Of a stretch of 64,000 bases of DNA, positions 53,182 through 62,241 are shown piece after piece. The stretch comes from RUG11462 sp045539315 (GTDB lineage Bacteria > Bacillota > Clostridia > Oscillospirales > Acutalibacteraceae), in the NCBI GenBank assembly GCA_045539315.1, contig JAZQFC010000017.1, positions 14,656 through 78,655 on the forward strand, written 5' to 3'. The notes beneath the pieces are model-generated. The model saw only the letters and a program-made list of their open reading frames with translations. It had not been told where the DNA came from and made no database searches. How positions within the stretch are numbered: the stretch's first letter is position 1; each line of letters begins with the position of its first letter. Both the position numbers and the translations under genes were made by a program.

Positions 53182-54207
53182 GTGAATTTTTTAAGTAGAG
53201 ATATTGGTGTTGACCTTGGTACTGCTAACACTTTGGTTTGTGTAAAAACAAAAGGCATAATTATGCGTGAACCTTCTGTTGTAGCAGTTGATGTTAAAAA
53301 TGGTGAAGTAAAAGCCGTTGGTAAAGAAGCAAGAGAAATGATAGGCAGAACTCCTGGTTCTATCGTTGCTGTAAGACCTCTTAAAAATGGCGTTATTGCT
53401 GACTATGATGTTACTGCGGCAATGTTAAAAAGATTTTTTAAAGACGCTATGCACGGTTCTTTTGTTTCACGTGCAAGAGTTGTAATATGCATTCCTTCAG
53501 GTGTTACTGAAGTTGAAAGCAGAGCGGTAAATGATGCGGCAAGACAAGCAGGAGCAAAAGCAGTTGATTTAATAGAAGAATCAATGGCAGCGGCGCTTGG
53601 CGCAGGTCTTCCTGTTTTTGATTCAGTTGGAAGTATGATAGTTGATATTGGTGGCGGTACTAGTGAGGTTGCTGTTATTTCATTAGGCGATATTGTTACC
53701 GCTATTACTATCAAGACCGCAGGCGATGATATGGACGAGGCTATTATTTCATACATCAGAAAAAGGCATAATCTTCTTATCGGCGAAAGAACTGCAGAAG
53801 ATATTAAACTTACTATCGGTTCTGCTTGTGAATTCGAAGGCGAAGAAACCGCAACAATGGAAATCAAAGGTCGAAATCTTATTGATGGTTTGCCTAAAAA
53901 CATTAATATTAACGCAAGAGAAATCAGAGACGCATTATTTGAACCTTTATCAAAAATTGTTGACGCTATCAAGCACACTCTTGAATCAACCCCTCCTGAA
54001 CTTGCGGCTGATATTATTGATAAAGGTATTACATTAACTGGTGGTGGCGCAATGCTCCCTGGCATTGATATGCTTATCGCTCGTGAAACTGCAATGCCTG
54101 TAAATATAGCAACAGACCCTATTGACTGTGTTGCAAAAGGAATTTCAAAAAGACTTGAACTTGACTTACCATTTGACTCTTATCAAAAAAGAGCGAAATA
54201 TTATTAA
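53182..54207 (+). CDS. mreB: Rod shape-determining protein MreB
   Basis: An actin-like filament protein that guides lateral wall synthesis. The 341 residues show the phosphate loops DIGVDLGTANTLV and IVDIGGGTSEVAVIS and the adenosine motif TLTGGGAMLPGID. The start is GTG with AAGGAG nine bases before. It is first in mreB-mreC-mreD-pbp2. Confidence 0.96.
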   Translation: MNFLSRDIGVDLGTANTLVCVKTKGIIMREPSVVAVDVKNGEVKAVGKEAREMIGRTPGSIVAVRPLKNGVIADYDVTAAMLKRFFKDAMHGSFVSRARVVICIPSGVTEVESRAVNDAARQAGAKAVDLIEESMAAALGAGLPVFDSVGSMIVDIGGGTSEVAVISLGDIVTAITIKTAGDDMDEAIISYIRKRHNLLIGERTAEDIKLTIGSACEFEGEETATMEIKGRNLIDGLPKNININAREIRDALFEPLSKIVDAIKHTLESTPPELAADIIDKGITLTGGGAMLPGIDMLIARETAMPVNIATDPIDCVAKGISKRLELDLPFDSYQKRAKYY

Positions 54208-54225
54208 TTTTAAGGAGTGACATCT

Positions 54226-55053
54226 TTGAACTTTTTCTTTAGAAGTAAAAAGATAAGAATCATTTCTGTTATATCAGTATTATTAATAGTTTTTATTGTT
54301 ATTTCTGCGTTCACTACTGACTGGAACGCACCAAGTAGTAATATAATTTCCGCTGTTTTCTCCCCTGCTCAAAAGTTTTTTGCAGGAATTTCGGATTCTA
54401 TTAATTCTTATTCTAAAAAATTTGAAAATACCGAAAAACTTCAAAAAGAAATAAATGAATTAAAAGAAAAAATAGCGGAACAAAATGAAATAATTATTAA
54501 TTACGAAGAAATTTCAAGACAAAATGATTTTTACAAAGATTTTTTAGAAATTAAAGAAGAAAATCCAACTCACAAATACAAAGCGGCTAGTGTAATTTCA
54601 AGAAATAGTAATGATACATATGCTACATTCACTATTGATGTTGGAACTGTTGATGGGGTTGAAGTTTATGACCCAATAATCACTGCAGAAGGTTTAATTG
54701 GTTATATTTGTGATGCTTATTCTACTCAAAGTACAGTTATGACTGTGCTTAATCCAAAAATTAACATTTCTGCTATCGATAATCATTCTAGAGATACAGG
54801 TACAGTTAAAGGTGATGCTTCTTTAAGCACCGATGGTCTTGCTAAAATGATTTATATTCCTAGTGATAACACAATGGCTTCTGGTAACTTTGTTGTAACT
54901 TCAGGCGATGGTGGAATCTTCCCTGGTGGCTTGGTTATAGGCACAGTAGTTGAAGTTAAAACATCGAATAATAAAATCAGTTGTGAAGCAAAGATTCAAC
55001 CTGTTGTTGATTTTTCTGAAATTACTGATGTTATGGTTATTACAGATTTTTAA
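54226..55053 (+). CDS. mreC: Rod shape-determining protein MreC
   Basis: A membrane-anchored scaffold of the elongation machinery. The 275 residues have an N-terminal membrane helix (about 12-30), a coiled coil (about 65-100, rich in EKLQKEINELKEKI) and a beta-rich extracellular domain with VDGVEVYDPIITAEGLIGYI and PGGLVIGTVVEV. The start is TTG at 54226, eight bases after AAGGAG; a GTG at 54217 lies within that site. Confidence 0.93.
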   Translation: MNFFFRSKKIRIISVISVLLIVFIVISAFTTDWNAPSSNIISAVFSPAQKFFAGISDSINSYSKKFENTEKLQKEINELKEKIAEQNEIIINYEEISRQNDFYKDFLEIKEENPTHKYKAASVISRNSNDTYATFTIDVGTVDGVEVYDPIITAEGLIGYICDAYSTQSTVMTVLNPKINISAIDNHSRDTGTVKGDASLSTDGLAKMIYIPSDNTMASGNFVVTSGDGGIFPGGLVIGTVVEVKTSNNKISCEAKIQPVVDFSEITDVMVITDF

Positions 55054-55070
55054 TTTATTTATGGTGAATT

Positions 55071-55607
55071 ATGAATAATAAAAAATACAGAGCATTAGAA
55101 ATACTAATATATTTTTTAATGTTAATCGTTGCATTTATATTGCAAACAACAGGCATTATTTTTAAATACAACTCCCCTGCTCCTGCTTTGGTACTCGCAA
55201 TTGTGTTAGTTGTTTCATTTTTTGAGGACTTTTGGTTTTCTTCAATGTTTGGTTTGTTTGCAGGAGCGCTAATTGATTCTGTCAGCGCAAACAGTGTGAG
55301 TTTTTATGCATTAACTTTTATGATAACAGGCTTTGTTTGTGGGCTCTTGTTAGAGGCTTATATTCAAAACAACTTCGCTTCTCTTGCAGTAGTTGGTTTT
55401 CCTGTTATTCTTATAAACTGCTTAATTGATATGTTGATTAAAAGTGGTTTTACTTCAGGAATTGTATCACTTTATTTTAAATTTTACTTTGTTGTTGCTA
55501 TATATACATTTGCTTTTGCATTTGTTTTGTACTTGCTTTTTAGATTTGTTATTAAAAAGCACGAAAGATATGTTAAACCAAAAGGAATCATTGTTAACAA
55601 AAAATAA
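55071..55607 (+). CDS. mreD: Rod shape-determining protein MreD
   Basis: The 178-residue integral membrane protein has about five to six helices, LVLAIVLVVSFFEDFWFSSMFGLFAGALIDS being the conserved part. It lies between mreC and pbp2. Its ribosome site (GGTG) is weak. Confidence 0.9.
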   Translation: MNNKKYRALEILIYFLMLIVAFILQTTGIIFKYNSPAPALVLAIVLVVSFFEDFWFSSMFGLFAGALIDSVSANSVSFYALTFMITGFVCGLLLEAYIQNNFASLAVVGFPVILINCLIDMLIKSGFTSGIVSLYFKFYFVVAIYTFAFAFVLYLLFRFVIKKHERYVKPKGIIVNKK

Positions 55608-55626
55608 TTAAGAGGTTCTTCGAAAT

Positions 55627-57648
55627 ATGTATTTTGAAAAGGAAAAAAAGAAGAAAAAAAGTAAATATTTCAAGTTCATAGTTTGTATAACTTTGGTTCT
55701 TGCTATTTTGTTTATCTATGCAATAAGGTTATTGCAATTGCAGGTGTTTGATTACAACTACTATGCAAAAGATAGTCAAATGTCAAGCGCTGCTTCAATT
55801 AAAGTTGATGCTACTCGTGGTGAAATTTTAGATAGATACGGTAGAACTATTGCTTATAATAGAGAAGGCTATAATGTTGTTATTGAGTTTTCATCTTATA
55901 ACAATAGTAGTATAAATCGCTCTATTTTAAAAACAATTAGTGTGCTTAAAAAGAACAAAGATGAGTGGAGAGATAAACTTCCGATTACTAAAACTGCACC
56001 TTATAAGTTTACAGGCGACAAAGACTCAATTGATGTTAAAAACCTCAAAGCAAAACTTGAATTAAACAATTATGCTACTGTGGAACAATGTATGGCAAAT
56101 TTAATTGAAAAGTTTTCACTAGAAAACTATTCTCAAGCAACTTGTCGTACTTTGATGGGTATTAGATACACTATGTTTTTAGAAGACTTTTCTACTGCTT
56201 ACCCATTCACTTTAGCAGAAGATGTAAGTGAAAAGACTCGTTCAGTTTTACTTGAATCTTCGGATAGCTACCCTAACATTGTAGTTAATGAAGTTTCTGT
56301 CAGAGAATATACAGATGACGAACTTGCAACACACCTTATAGGCACAGTTGGTCCTATTTATGCAGAAGACTGGCCTGAATTGAAAGAAAAAGGTTATTCT
56401 TATAGCGACTATGTTGGTAAATCTGGTGTTGAACTTGCGTTTGAAGACTATTTAAAAGGCACAGATGGTGTTAATAAAGCAATTACTAATCCTGATACAG
56501 GCGAAACTGAAATCGTTGTAGAAAGCGAACCTGTTGCCGGAAACACTGTTTTGTTAACAATTGATATAGATTTGCAGAAAAAAGCGCAAGAGTCCTTAAA
56601 GAAATTTATGAACACGCTTAATAGTCAAAAGATTTACGCAAATTCCGCGTCAATTGTTTGTATAAATGTTAATAATGGAGAGATTTTAGCATCTGCAAAT
56701 TATCCAAGTTATAGTATGGAAGATTATAAGAAAAATTACTCTTCACTTGCTAAAGATGAATCAAATCCGTTGTTTAATAGAGCGTTTCAAGGTACTTATC
56801 CCCCAGGTTCAACCTTCAAACCATTCGTTGCAGGAATCGGATTAACTGTTAATTCGATTTCTAGAGATACAAGTTACTATTGCAAAGAGATTTACGACTA
56901 TTATTCTGATATGAAATTTAAGTGTATGCACTTTCACGGCTCTTTGAATGTTATAGACGCCATTGCCCAATCTTGTAACTACTACTTCTTTGAAACAGGT
57001 AGAATAACAGGCATCACAACACTTAATGAATATTCAAAATTAATGGGATTAGGTGTTAAAACAGGTGTAGAATTGCCTGAATCAACAGGAATTCTTGCAG
57101 GTCCTGCTTTTACAGACGAAATCAATGTTACTTGGAATCCTGGTGATACATTACAAGCGGCTATTGGTCAAAGTTATAATCAGTTTACACCTTTGCAACT
57201 TGCAACCGGTACTGCTACTATTGCTAATGGTGGCACAAGATATCGTTCTCACCTTTTAAGAGAAGTAAGAACAAATGATTTATCAAAAGTTCTTGTTGAA
57301 CCAACTAAAGAAGTTATTGCAAACACAGGTATTACACAAGAGGCTATTTCAACCGTTAAAATGGGTATGAAATCCGCGGCTTTTGAAGGTACTGCGGCTT
57401 CTGTTTTTAGTAAATATGATTTAGAAGTCGGTGGCAAAACAGGTACTGCAGAAACTACAAAAAGAGATAATGGTTTGTTTATTTCATTTGCACCTTATAA
57501 AGATTCTGAAATTGCCGTTGCAGTAAATGTTGAGCAAGGTGAATACGGTTACATGACCGCTCAAGTTGTTAAAGATATTTATGACCAGTATTATTTTGCT
57601 GATTTTAATGGCCAAAAAATTACAAAATATAACGATTTAGTGTATTAA
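55627..57648 (+). CDS. mrdA: Penicillin-binding protein 2, peptidoglycan transpeptidase
   Basis: Cross-links lateral wall peptidoglycan. The 673 residues have a basic N-terminus and one membrane helix (about 15-37), a dimerisation domain with RGEILDRYGRTIAYN, and a transpeptidase domain with PPGSTFKPFVAG (Ser395, Lys398), AQSCNYYFFE and GGKTGTAETT. It is last in the mre operon; minD follows behind its own promoter. Confidence 0.95.
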   Translation: MYFEKEKKKKKSKYFKFIVCITLVLAILFIYAIRLLQLQVFDYNYYAKDSQMSSAASIKVDATRGEILDRYGRTIAYNREGYNVVIEFSSYNNSSINRSILKTISVLKKNKDEWRDKLPITKTAPYKFTGDKDSIDVKNLKAKLELNNYATVEQCMANLIEKFSLENYSQATCRTLMGIRYTMFLEDFSTAYPFTLAEDVSEKTRSVLLESSDSYPNIVVNEVSVREYTDDELATHLIGTVGPIYAEDWPELKEKGYSYSDYVGKSGVELAFEDYLKGTDGVNKAITNPDTGETEIVVESEPVAGNTVLLTIDIDLQKKAQESLKKFMNTLNSQKIYANSASIVCINVNNGEILASANYPSYSMEDYKKNYSSLAKDESNPLFNRAFQGTYPPGSTFKPFVAGIGLTVNSISRDTSYYCKEIYDYYSDMKFKCMHFHGSLNVIDAIAQSCNYYFFETGRITGITTLNEYSKLMGLGVKTGVELPESTGILAGPAFTDEINVTWNPGDTLQAAIGQSYNQFTPLQLATGTATIANGGTRYRSHLLREVRTNDLSKVLVEPTKEVIANTGITQEAISTVKMGMKSAAFEGTAASVFSKYDLEVGGKTGTAETTKRDNGLFISFAPYKDSEIAVAVNVEQGEYGYMTAQVVKDIYDQYYFADFNGQKITKYNDLVY

Positions 57649-57653
57649 TTTCT

Positions 57654-57682
57654 TTGACAAATAAGTATTTTTATGTTATAAT
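57654..57682 (+). promoter_or_regulatory. Consensus promoter of minD-mgsA
   Basis: TTGACA at 57654-57659, 17 bases, TATAAT at 57677-57682, 18 bases before the minD start. Confidence 0.85.
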
Positions 57683-57700
57683 GTAGGTTGTGGTGATATA

Positions 57701-58432
57701 ATGAATAATGTATATGTCATCACTTCGGGAAAAGGCGGTGTTGGAAAATCAACTGTAACTGCCTATCTCGGAGTTGAGCTTTGCAAAAAAGGTAAAAAAG
57801 TATTATTAATAGATATGGATGAAGGTTTGCGTTCGCTCGACCTTATGTTGTGCGTATCATCACATACTCTTTTTGATGTCAGTGATATTATTAAAGGTAA
57901 TTGCAATGTGAATCAAGCAGTTATTCCTGTGAAAAATTGTTCAAACCTTTATTTACTTCCTGCGCCAATTACAACAAATAGTTTGAATTCCCCTAAAGGA
58001 ATGAAAATTCTTTGTAGTAAATTATCAGAATACTTTGATTATATTTTAATCGATTCCCCTGCAGGGGTTGGAAAAGGTTTTGTTAATGCGATTTCAGGCG
58101 CGCAAAACGCTTTAGTTGTTGCTAATCCCGACCCTGTAAGCGTAAGAGACGCTGCATACGTTGCAAAACTATTAAGAGAAAATAAAATTAAAAATTCGAG
58201 ACTAATTATAAACAAATTAGATACTAAATTAGTTAAAAAAGGTGTTTATTATAATATTGATGAAGTTATCGATGCTACTTCTTTACAATTAATAGGCGTT
58301 GTACCTTTTGATGTTGAAGTTGTAAAATCTTTTGATGACTGCACAAGCACTTTGTACTCATCCCCTGCAATAGAAGCCTTTGAACGAATTGTTAAAAGAT
58401 TAGAAAATAATAAAGTGCCACTTGGCATTTGA
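57701..58432 (+). CDS. minD: MinD-like septum-site ATPase
   Basis: The 243-residue deviant Walker ATPase has the loop SGKGGVGKSTVTAYLG, IDMDEGLRSLDLML, ILIDSPAGVGKGFVNAI and NPDPVSVRDAAYV. MinD normally works with MinC to block polar division; here no minC, minE or divIVA lies nearby. The chain is some 20 residues shorter than Bacillus MinD, and the C-terminal amphipathic membrane helix is not obvious (ends ENNKVPLGI). A ParA/MinD-like protein of other use remains possible. Confidence 0.82.
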   Translation: MNNVYVITSGKGGVGKSTVTAYLGVELCKKGKKVLLIDMDEGLRSLDLMLCVSSHTLFDVSDIIKGNCNVNQAVIPVKNCSNLYLLPAPITTNSLNSPKGMKILCSKLSEYFDYILIDSPAGVGKGFVNAISGAQNALVVANPDPVSVRDAAYVAKLLRENKIKNSRLIINKLDTKLVKKGVYYNIDEVIDATSLQLIGVVPFDVEVVKSFDDCTSTLYSSPAIEAFERIVKRLENNKVPLGI

Positions 58433-58461
58433 TTATAAAATATTAGGAATGGAGAAAAATT

Positions 58462-58857
58462 ATGAATATTGCTTTAATAGCACACGATGTAAAAAAAGAA
58501 CTTATGGTTCAATTTTGCATTGCTTACAGTGGTATATTAGCACAACACAATATTTGTGCTACAGGTACTACCGGTAAATTAGTTTCAGAAGCTACCGGAC
58601 TTGAAATCACAAGATTTTTAAGCGGTCCTCAAGGCGGCGGAGAACAAATTGCTTCAAGAATTGCTTACAATGAAATAGATATGGTTTTGTTTTTCAGAGA
58701 CCCTATTACTGCAAAACCAAGCGAACCAAACGATATAACAATATTAAGACTTTGCGATGTTCATAACATTCCAATTGCTACTAACATCGCTACTGCAGAA
58801 GTTTTAATTCACGGTTTGGAACGTGGCGACCTTGACTGGCGTTTATATTCAAAATAA
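58462..58857 (+). CDS. mgsA: Methylglyoxal synthase
   Basis: Turns DHAP into methylglyoxal, a bypass of lower glycolysis under phosphate limitation. The 131 residues show IALIAHDVKKELMVQF, ATGTTGKLVSEATGL, LSGPQGGGEQIASRI and the catalytic Asp region MVLFFRDP. The gene is 29 bases after minD with GGAG. Confidence 0.95.
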   Translation: MNIALIAHDVKKELMVQFCIAYSGILAQHNICATGTTGKLVSEATGLEITRFLSGPQGGGEQIASRIAYNEIDMVLFFRDPITAKPSEPNDITILRLCDVHNIPIATNIATAEVLIHGLERGDLDWRLYSK

Positions 58858-58861
58858 TTTA

Positions 58862-59078
58862 AAGATATTGACGGAAAACAAGTAATTTATTGCTAACTTT
58901 TCAGAGAATTAGGCATTTTGCTGCGAGCCTATAAAGTATAGTTTTGAATGAAGACACTTCCTGAATCGGCTTATGCCCGTATGTCTGCGTTAAAGATAAT
59001 GAGTGAGTCATTGTGACTAACTTGGGTGGCACCGCGGTTATTCCGTCCCTTGTATTTTTACAAGGGGCTTTTTATTTT
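58862..59078 (+). promoter_or_regulatory. T-box leader of hisS-aspS
   Basis: The T-box core GGGTGGCACCGCGG lies at 59024-59037. Stem I is closed by TTCAG / CTGAA (58900-58904, 58961-58965), with an AGAGA motif at 58903. The specifier loop contains GACAC (58953-58957), holding overlapping Asp (GAC) and His (CAC) codons. The terminator CCCTTGTA / TACAAGGG (59047-59066) plus T run competes with the antiterminator. A weak TTGACG-N17-TGCTAA (58868-58896) may be the promoter. Uncharged tRNA binding would let transcription continue. Confidence 0.92.
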
Positions 59079-59097
59079 TATTTAAGGAGAAAACAAA

Positions 59098-60411
59098 ATG
59101 AATCTAGTTGCTGAAGCTATTAAAGGCACGCAAGACGCTTTACCAAAAGAATCTTACAAATGGAATTATATTGAAAGCGTTGTTAAAGATGTTGCCTCAA
59201 AATTCGATTTCAAAGAAATCAGAACACCTGTTTTCGAAAAAACCGAACTTTTCCAAAGAGGTGTTGGCGATACAACTGATGTTGTTCAAAAAGAAATGTA
59301 CACTTTTGATGATAAAGGTGGCAGAAGCATTACTCTTCGTCCTGAAGGTACGGCAGGCGCTATGAGAAGTGTTTTAGAACATGGTTTATTTAACGAAGCA
59401 CTTCCAATAAAAGCATTTTATAACACTTCATGTTATAGATACGAAAAGCCACAAGCAGGAAGACTTCGTGAATTTCATCAATTCGGTGTTGAATGTATTG
59501 GCGCTTCTTCACCAACTGCAGACGCCGAAGTTATTTTGCTTGGCGCAACTGTTATTAAAAGACTTGGACTTAAGAATATTTCATTAGAAATAAATTCAAT
59601 TGGTTGTCCTGAATGTAGAGCAAAATACACACAAGCGTTAAAAGAGTATTTCTCAAAATTTACAGACCAACTTTGTGAAACTTGCCTTTCGAGATTAGAT
59701 AGAAATCCAATGAGAATTCTTGACTGTAAATCCCCTATTTGCAAGAATATTACAAATGATGCTCCTGTTATTTTAGATTACTTGTGTGATGAATGCGAAG
59801 AGCATTTTGAAAAAGTAAAATCATATTTAACAAACGTTGGTGTTGAATATACTGTTAATCCAAAAATAGTTCGTGGACTTGATTATTACACAAAAACTGT
59901 TTTTGAGTTTATTACAACAGAAATCGGCTCTCAAGGTGCAGTTTGTGCCGGCGGTAGATATGATGGACTTTCAGAAGATTTAGGCGGTCCAAACCTTCCT
60001 TCGCTTGGTTTTGCTATGGGCCTTGAAAGAGTTTTAATATTGATGGACAAGCAAGGATGCGACTTCCCTGTTGATACTACTCCTGATGTTTACATTGCTC
60101 CAATGGGTGAAAAAGCACAAGCAGAAGCGATTAAACTCTGTAATTCGTTAAGAGAAGAAGGTTTTATTGCTATCACAGATATGTCAAACCGTGGTTTAAA
60201 GGCTCAAATGAAATATGCTAATAAAATTGGCGCTAAATACAGCATTGTTATTGGCGATAACGAACTTGAAAATCAAAAAGCAACTCTTAAAAATATGCTA
60301 ACAAGTGAGAATATTGAAATCGACCTTCCTCAAGGCTTGATAGATGCTATTTATAAATCAAATTTAGATAAAATTTTAGCAGATGTAGAAATTGCTGCTG
60401 ATAAACTATAA
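59098..60411 (+). CDS. hisS: Histidyl-tRNA synthetase
   Basis: A class II synthetase. The 437 residues show motif 1 and 2 regions (TLRPEGTAGAMRSVLEH, YRYEKPQAGRLREFHQFGVE), the histidine-binding VRGLDYYTKTVFEF and motif 3 LGFAMGLERVLILM. A C-terminal anticodon domain follows from about 330. The ribosome site AAGGAG is good. It is the first gene behind the T-box. Confidence 0.96.
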   Translation: MNLVAEAIKGTQDALPKESYKWNYIESVVKDVASKFDFKEIRTPVFEKTELFQRGVGDTTDVVQKEMYTFDDKGGRSITLRPEGTAGAMRSVLEHGLFNEALPIKAFYNTSCYRYEKPQAGRLREFHQFGVECIGASSPTADAEVILLGATVIKRLGLKNISLEINSIGCPECRAKYTQALKEYFSKFTDQLCETCLSRLDRNPMRILDCKSPICKNITNDAPVILDYLCDECEEHFEKVKSYLTNVGVEYTVNPKIVRGLDYYTKTVFEFITTEIGSQGAVCAGGRYDGLSEDLGGPNLPSLGFAMGLERVLILMDKQGCDFPVDTTPDVYIAPMGEKAQAEAIKLCNSLREEGFIAITDMSNRGLKAQMKYANKIGAKYSIVIGDNELENQKATLKNMLTSENIEIDLPQGLIDAIYKSNLDKILADVEIAADKL

Positions 60412-60423
60412 GAGGTATTTAAA

Positions 60424-62202
60424 ATGTTAGATTTTATGGGAAATATGCGAAGAACTCATTATTGTGGTGACCTTCGCAAAGAAAACGAATCTCAAGAGGT
60501 AGTTGTTTGTGGTTTTGTGCAAAGACAAAGAGATTTAGGTCAATTAATTTTTATTGATTTGCGTGATAGAACTGGTGTTGTTCAATTAGCATTTGATGAT
60601 AATACTGATACAGTTATTTTTGAAAAAGCAAAAGAAACTCGTTCAGAATTTGTAGTAATGGCAAAAGGTATTGTTAAACTTCGCTCATCAATAAACAAAG
60701 ATATTCCAACAGGTGAAATTGAAATCGCAGTAAATGAATACAAAATTCTTTCAACCGCACAAACTCCACCTTTTGAAATCGTTGAAAACTCAAATGTAAA
60801 AGAAGAACTTCGTTGTAAATATCGTTATTTAGACCTTCGAAGACCTGATTTACAAAGAAATATTATAATGCGTCATAAAATCACTAAAGTCATTAGAGAT
60901 TATTATGATGAACAAGGCTTTATTGAAATTGAAACACCTATGTTGATAAAATCAACACCTGAAGGCGCTCGTGATTATCTTGTTCCTTCAAGACTTTATC
61001 ACGGTGAATTCTATGCTTTACCTCAATCACCACAAATTTATAAGCAATTACTTATGGTTTCTGGTTTTGATAAGTATATGCAAATTGCTCGTTGTTTCAG
61101 AGATGAAGATTTACGTGCTGATAGACAACCTGAATTTACACAAATTGACCTTGAGATGTCTTATGTTGATATTGAAGATGTTCTTGAAGTTAACGAAGGT
61201 TTTGTAAAAAGATTATTTAAAGAAATTCTTGATGTTGATATCAAATTACCATTACCTAGAATGACCTATTCGGACGCTATGAATTATTACGGTTCCGATA
61301 AACCGGATTTAAGATTTGATATGAAAATTACTGATTTATCAGACATCGTTGAAAAATGCGGTTTTGGTGTGTTTGAAGGCGCAATTGCTAATGGTGGTAG
61401 TGTAAGAGCGATTTGTGCTAAAAACGCCGTAGAAACCTACACAAGAAAGAATATTGACAGATTAACTGAAAGCGCTAAAGGAATTGGTGCTAAAGGTCTC
61501 GCTTGGGCAAGATTAACAGATGAGGGTGTTGCTTCTTCGTTTGCTAAATTTATCGGCGAAGATACAATGAATGAAATCATCGAAAGATGCGGTGCTAAAG
61601 TTGGCGATGTAATTGTAATTGTTGCAGATAAAGACAAAGTTACACTCCCAGTCCTTGGCGCATTAAGACTTGAAATGGCAAACAAACTTGATATTATTCC
61701 TAAAGATGAATATAATCTTGTTTGGATAACCGAATTCCCATTCTTTGAATACAATGACGAAACAAATAATTGGGACGCAATGCATCATCCATTCACCTCA
61801 CCGCTTGATGAATGTATTGAATATCTTGAAACTGACCCTGGCAAAGTTAGAGCAAAAGCGTATGACCTGGTAATGAACGGAACTGAAATGTCATCTGGTT
61901 CTATTAGAATTACCAACCCGGATTTACAAAAGAAAATGTTTAATGCTCTTGGTCTTTCTGATGAAGAAGCACAAGAAAAATTCGGTTTCTTGACAGATGC
62001 ATTTAAATACGGTGCTCCACCTCATGGCGGTATGGGAATCGGTCTTGATAGACTTTGTATGATTATGCTTAAATGCGAATCACTTCGCGATGTAATCGCA
62101 TTCCCTAAAATGCAAAATGCAAGAGATTTAATGAGCGAATCTCCTGCACCATGTGACCCACAACAACTTAATGATTTAGGTATTAAATTTGATGAAGAAT
62201 AA
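60424..62202 (+). CDS. aspS: Aspartyl-tRNA synthetase, bacterial type
   Basis: A class II synthetase. The 592 residues comprise an N-terminal OB anticodon domain (about 1-115), catalytic motifs (QSPQIYKQLLMVSGFDKY, RCFRDEDLRADRQPEFTQID, GMGIGLDRLCMI) and the bacterial GAD insertion (about 290-420). It is coupled to hisS, 12 bases apart. Whether it is discriminating or also charges tRNA-Asn cannot be told by eye. Confidence 0.96.
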   Translation: MLDFMGNMRRTHYCGDLRKENESQEVVVCGFVQRQRDLGQLIFIDLRDRTGVVQLAFDDNTDTVIFEKAKETRSEFVVMAKGIVKLRSSINKDIPTGEIEIAVNEYKILSTAQTPPFEIVENSNVKEELRCKYRYLDLRRPDLQRNIIMRHKITKVIRDYYDEQGFIEIETPMLIKSTPEGARDYLVPSRLYHGEFYALPQSPQIYKQLLMVSGFDKYMQIARCFRDEDLRADRQPEFTQIDLEMSYVDIEDVLEVNEGFVKRLFKEILDVDIKLPLPRMTYSDAMNYYGSDKPDLRFDMKITDLSDIVEKCGFGVFEGAIANGGSVRAICAKNAVETYTRKNIDRLTESAKGIGAKGLAWARLTDEGVASSFAKFIGEDTMNEIIERCGAKVGDVIVIVADKDKVTLPVLGALRLEMANKLDIIPKDEYNLVWITEFPFFEYNDETNNWDAMHHPFTSPLDECIEYLETDPGKVRAKAYDLVMNGTEMSSGSIRITNPDLQKKMFNALGLSDEEAQEKFGFLTDAFKYGAPPHGGMGIGLDRLCMIMLKCESLRDVIAFPKMQNARDLMSESPAPCDPQQLNDLGIKFDEE

Positions 62203-62209
62203 AAAAACA

Positions 62210-62240
62210 AAAAACGCAGTTCAGTTTGAACTGCGTTTTT
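62210..62240. terminator. Bidirectional terminator, hisS-aspS and the YesL-like gene
   Basis: AAAACGCAGTTCA / TGAACTGCGTTTT with loop GTT, A run before and T run after. Confidence 0.92.
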
Positions 62241-62241
62241 A

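Noticed and set aside
53403..54065. Long opposite-strand frame within mreB (220 codons), and similar frames inside purL, aroA and others
   Set aside because: They mirror strongly conserved genes, lack ribosome sites, and show low-complexity translations typical of antisense frames.
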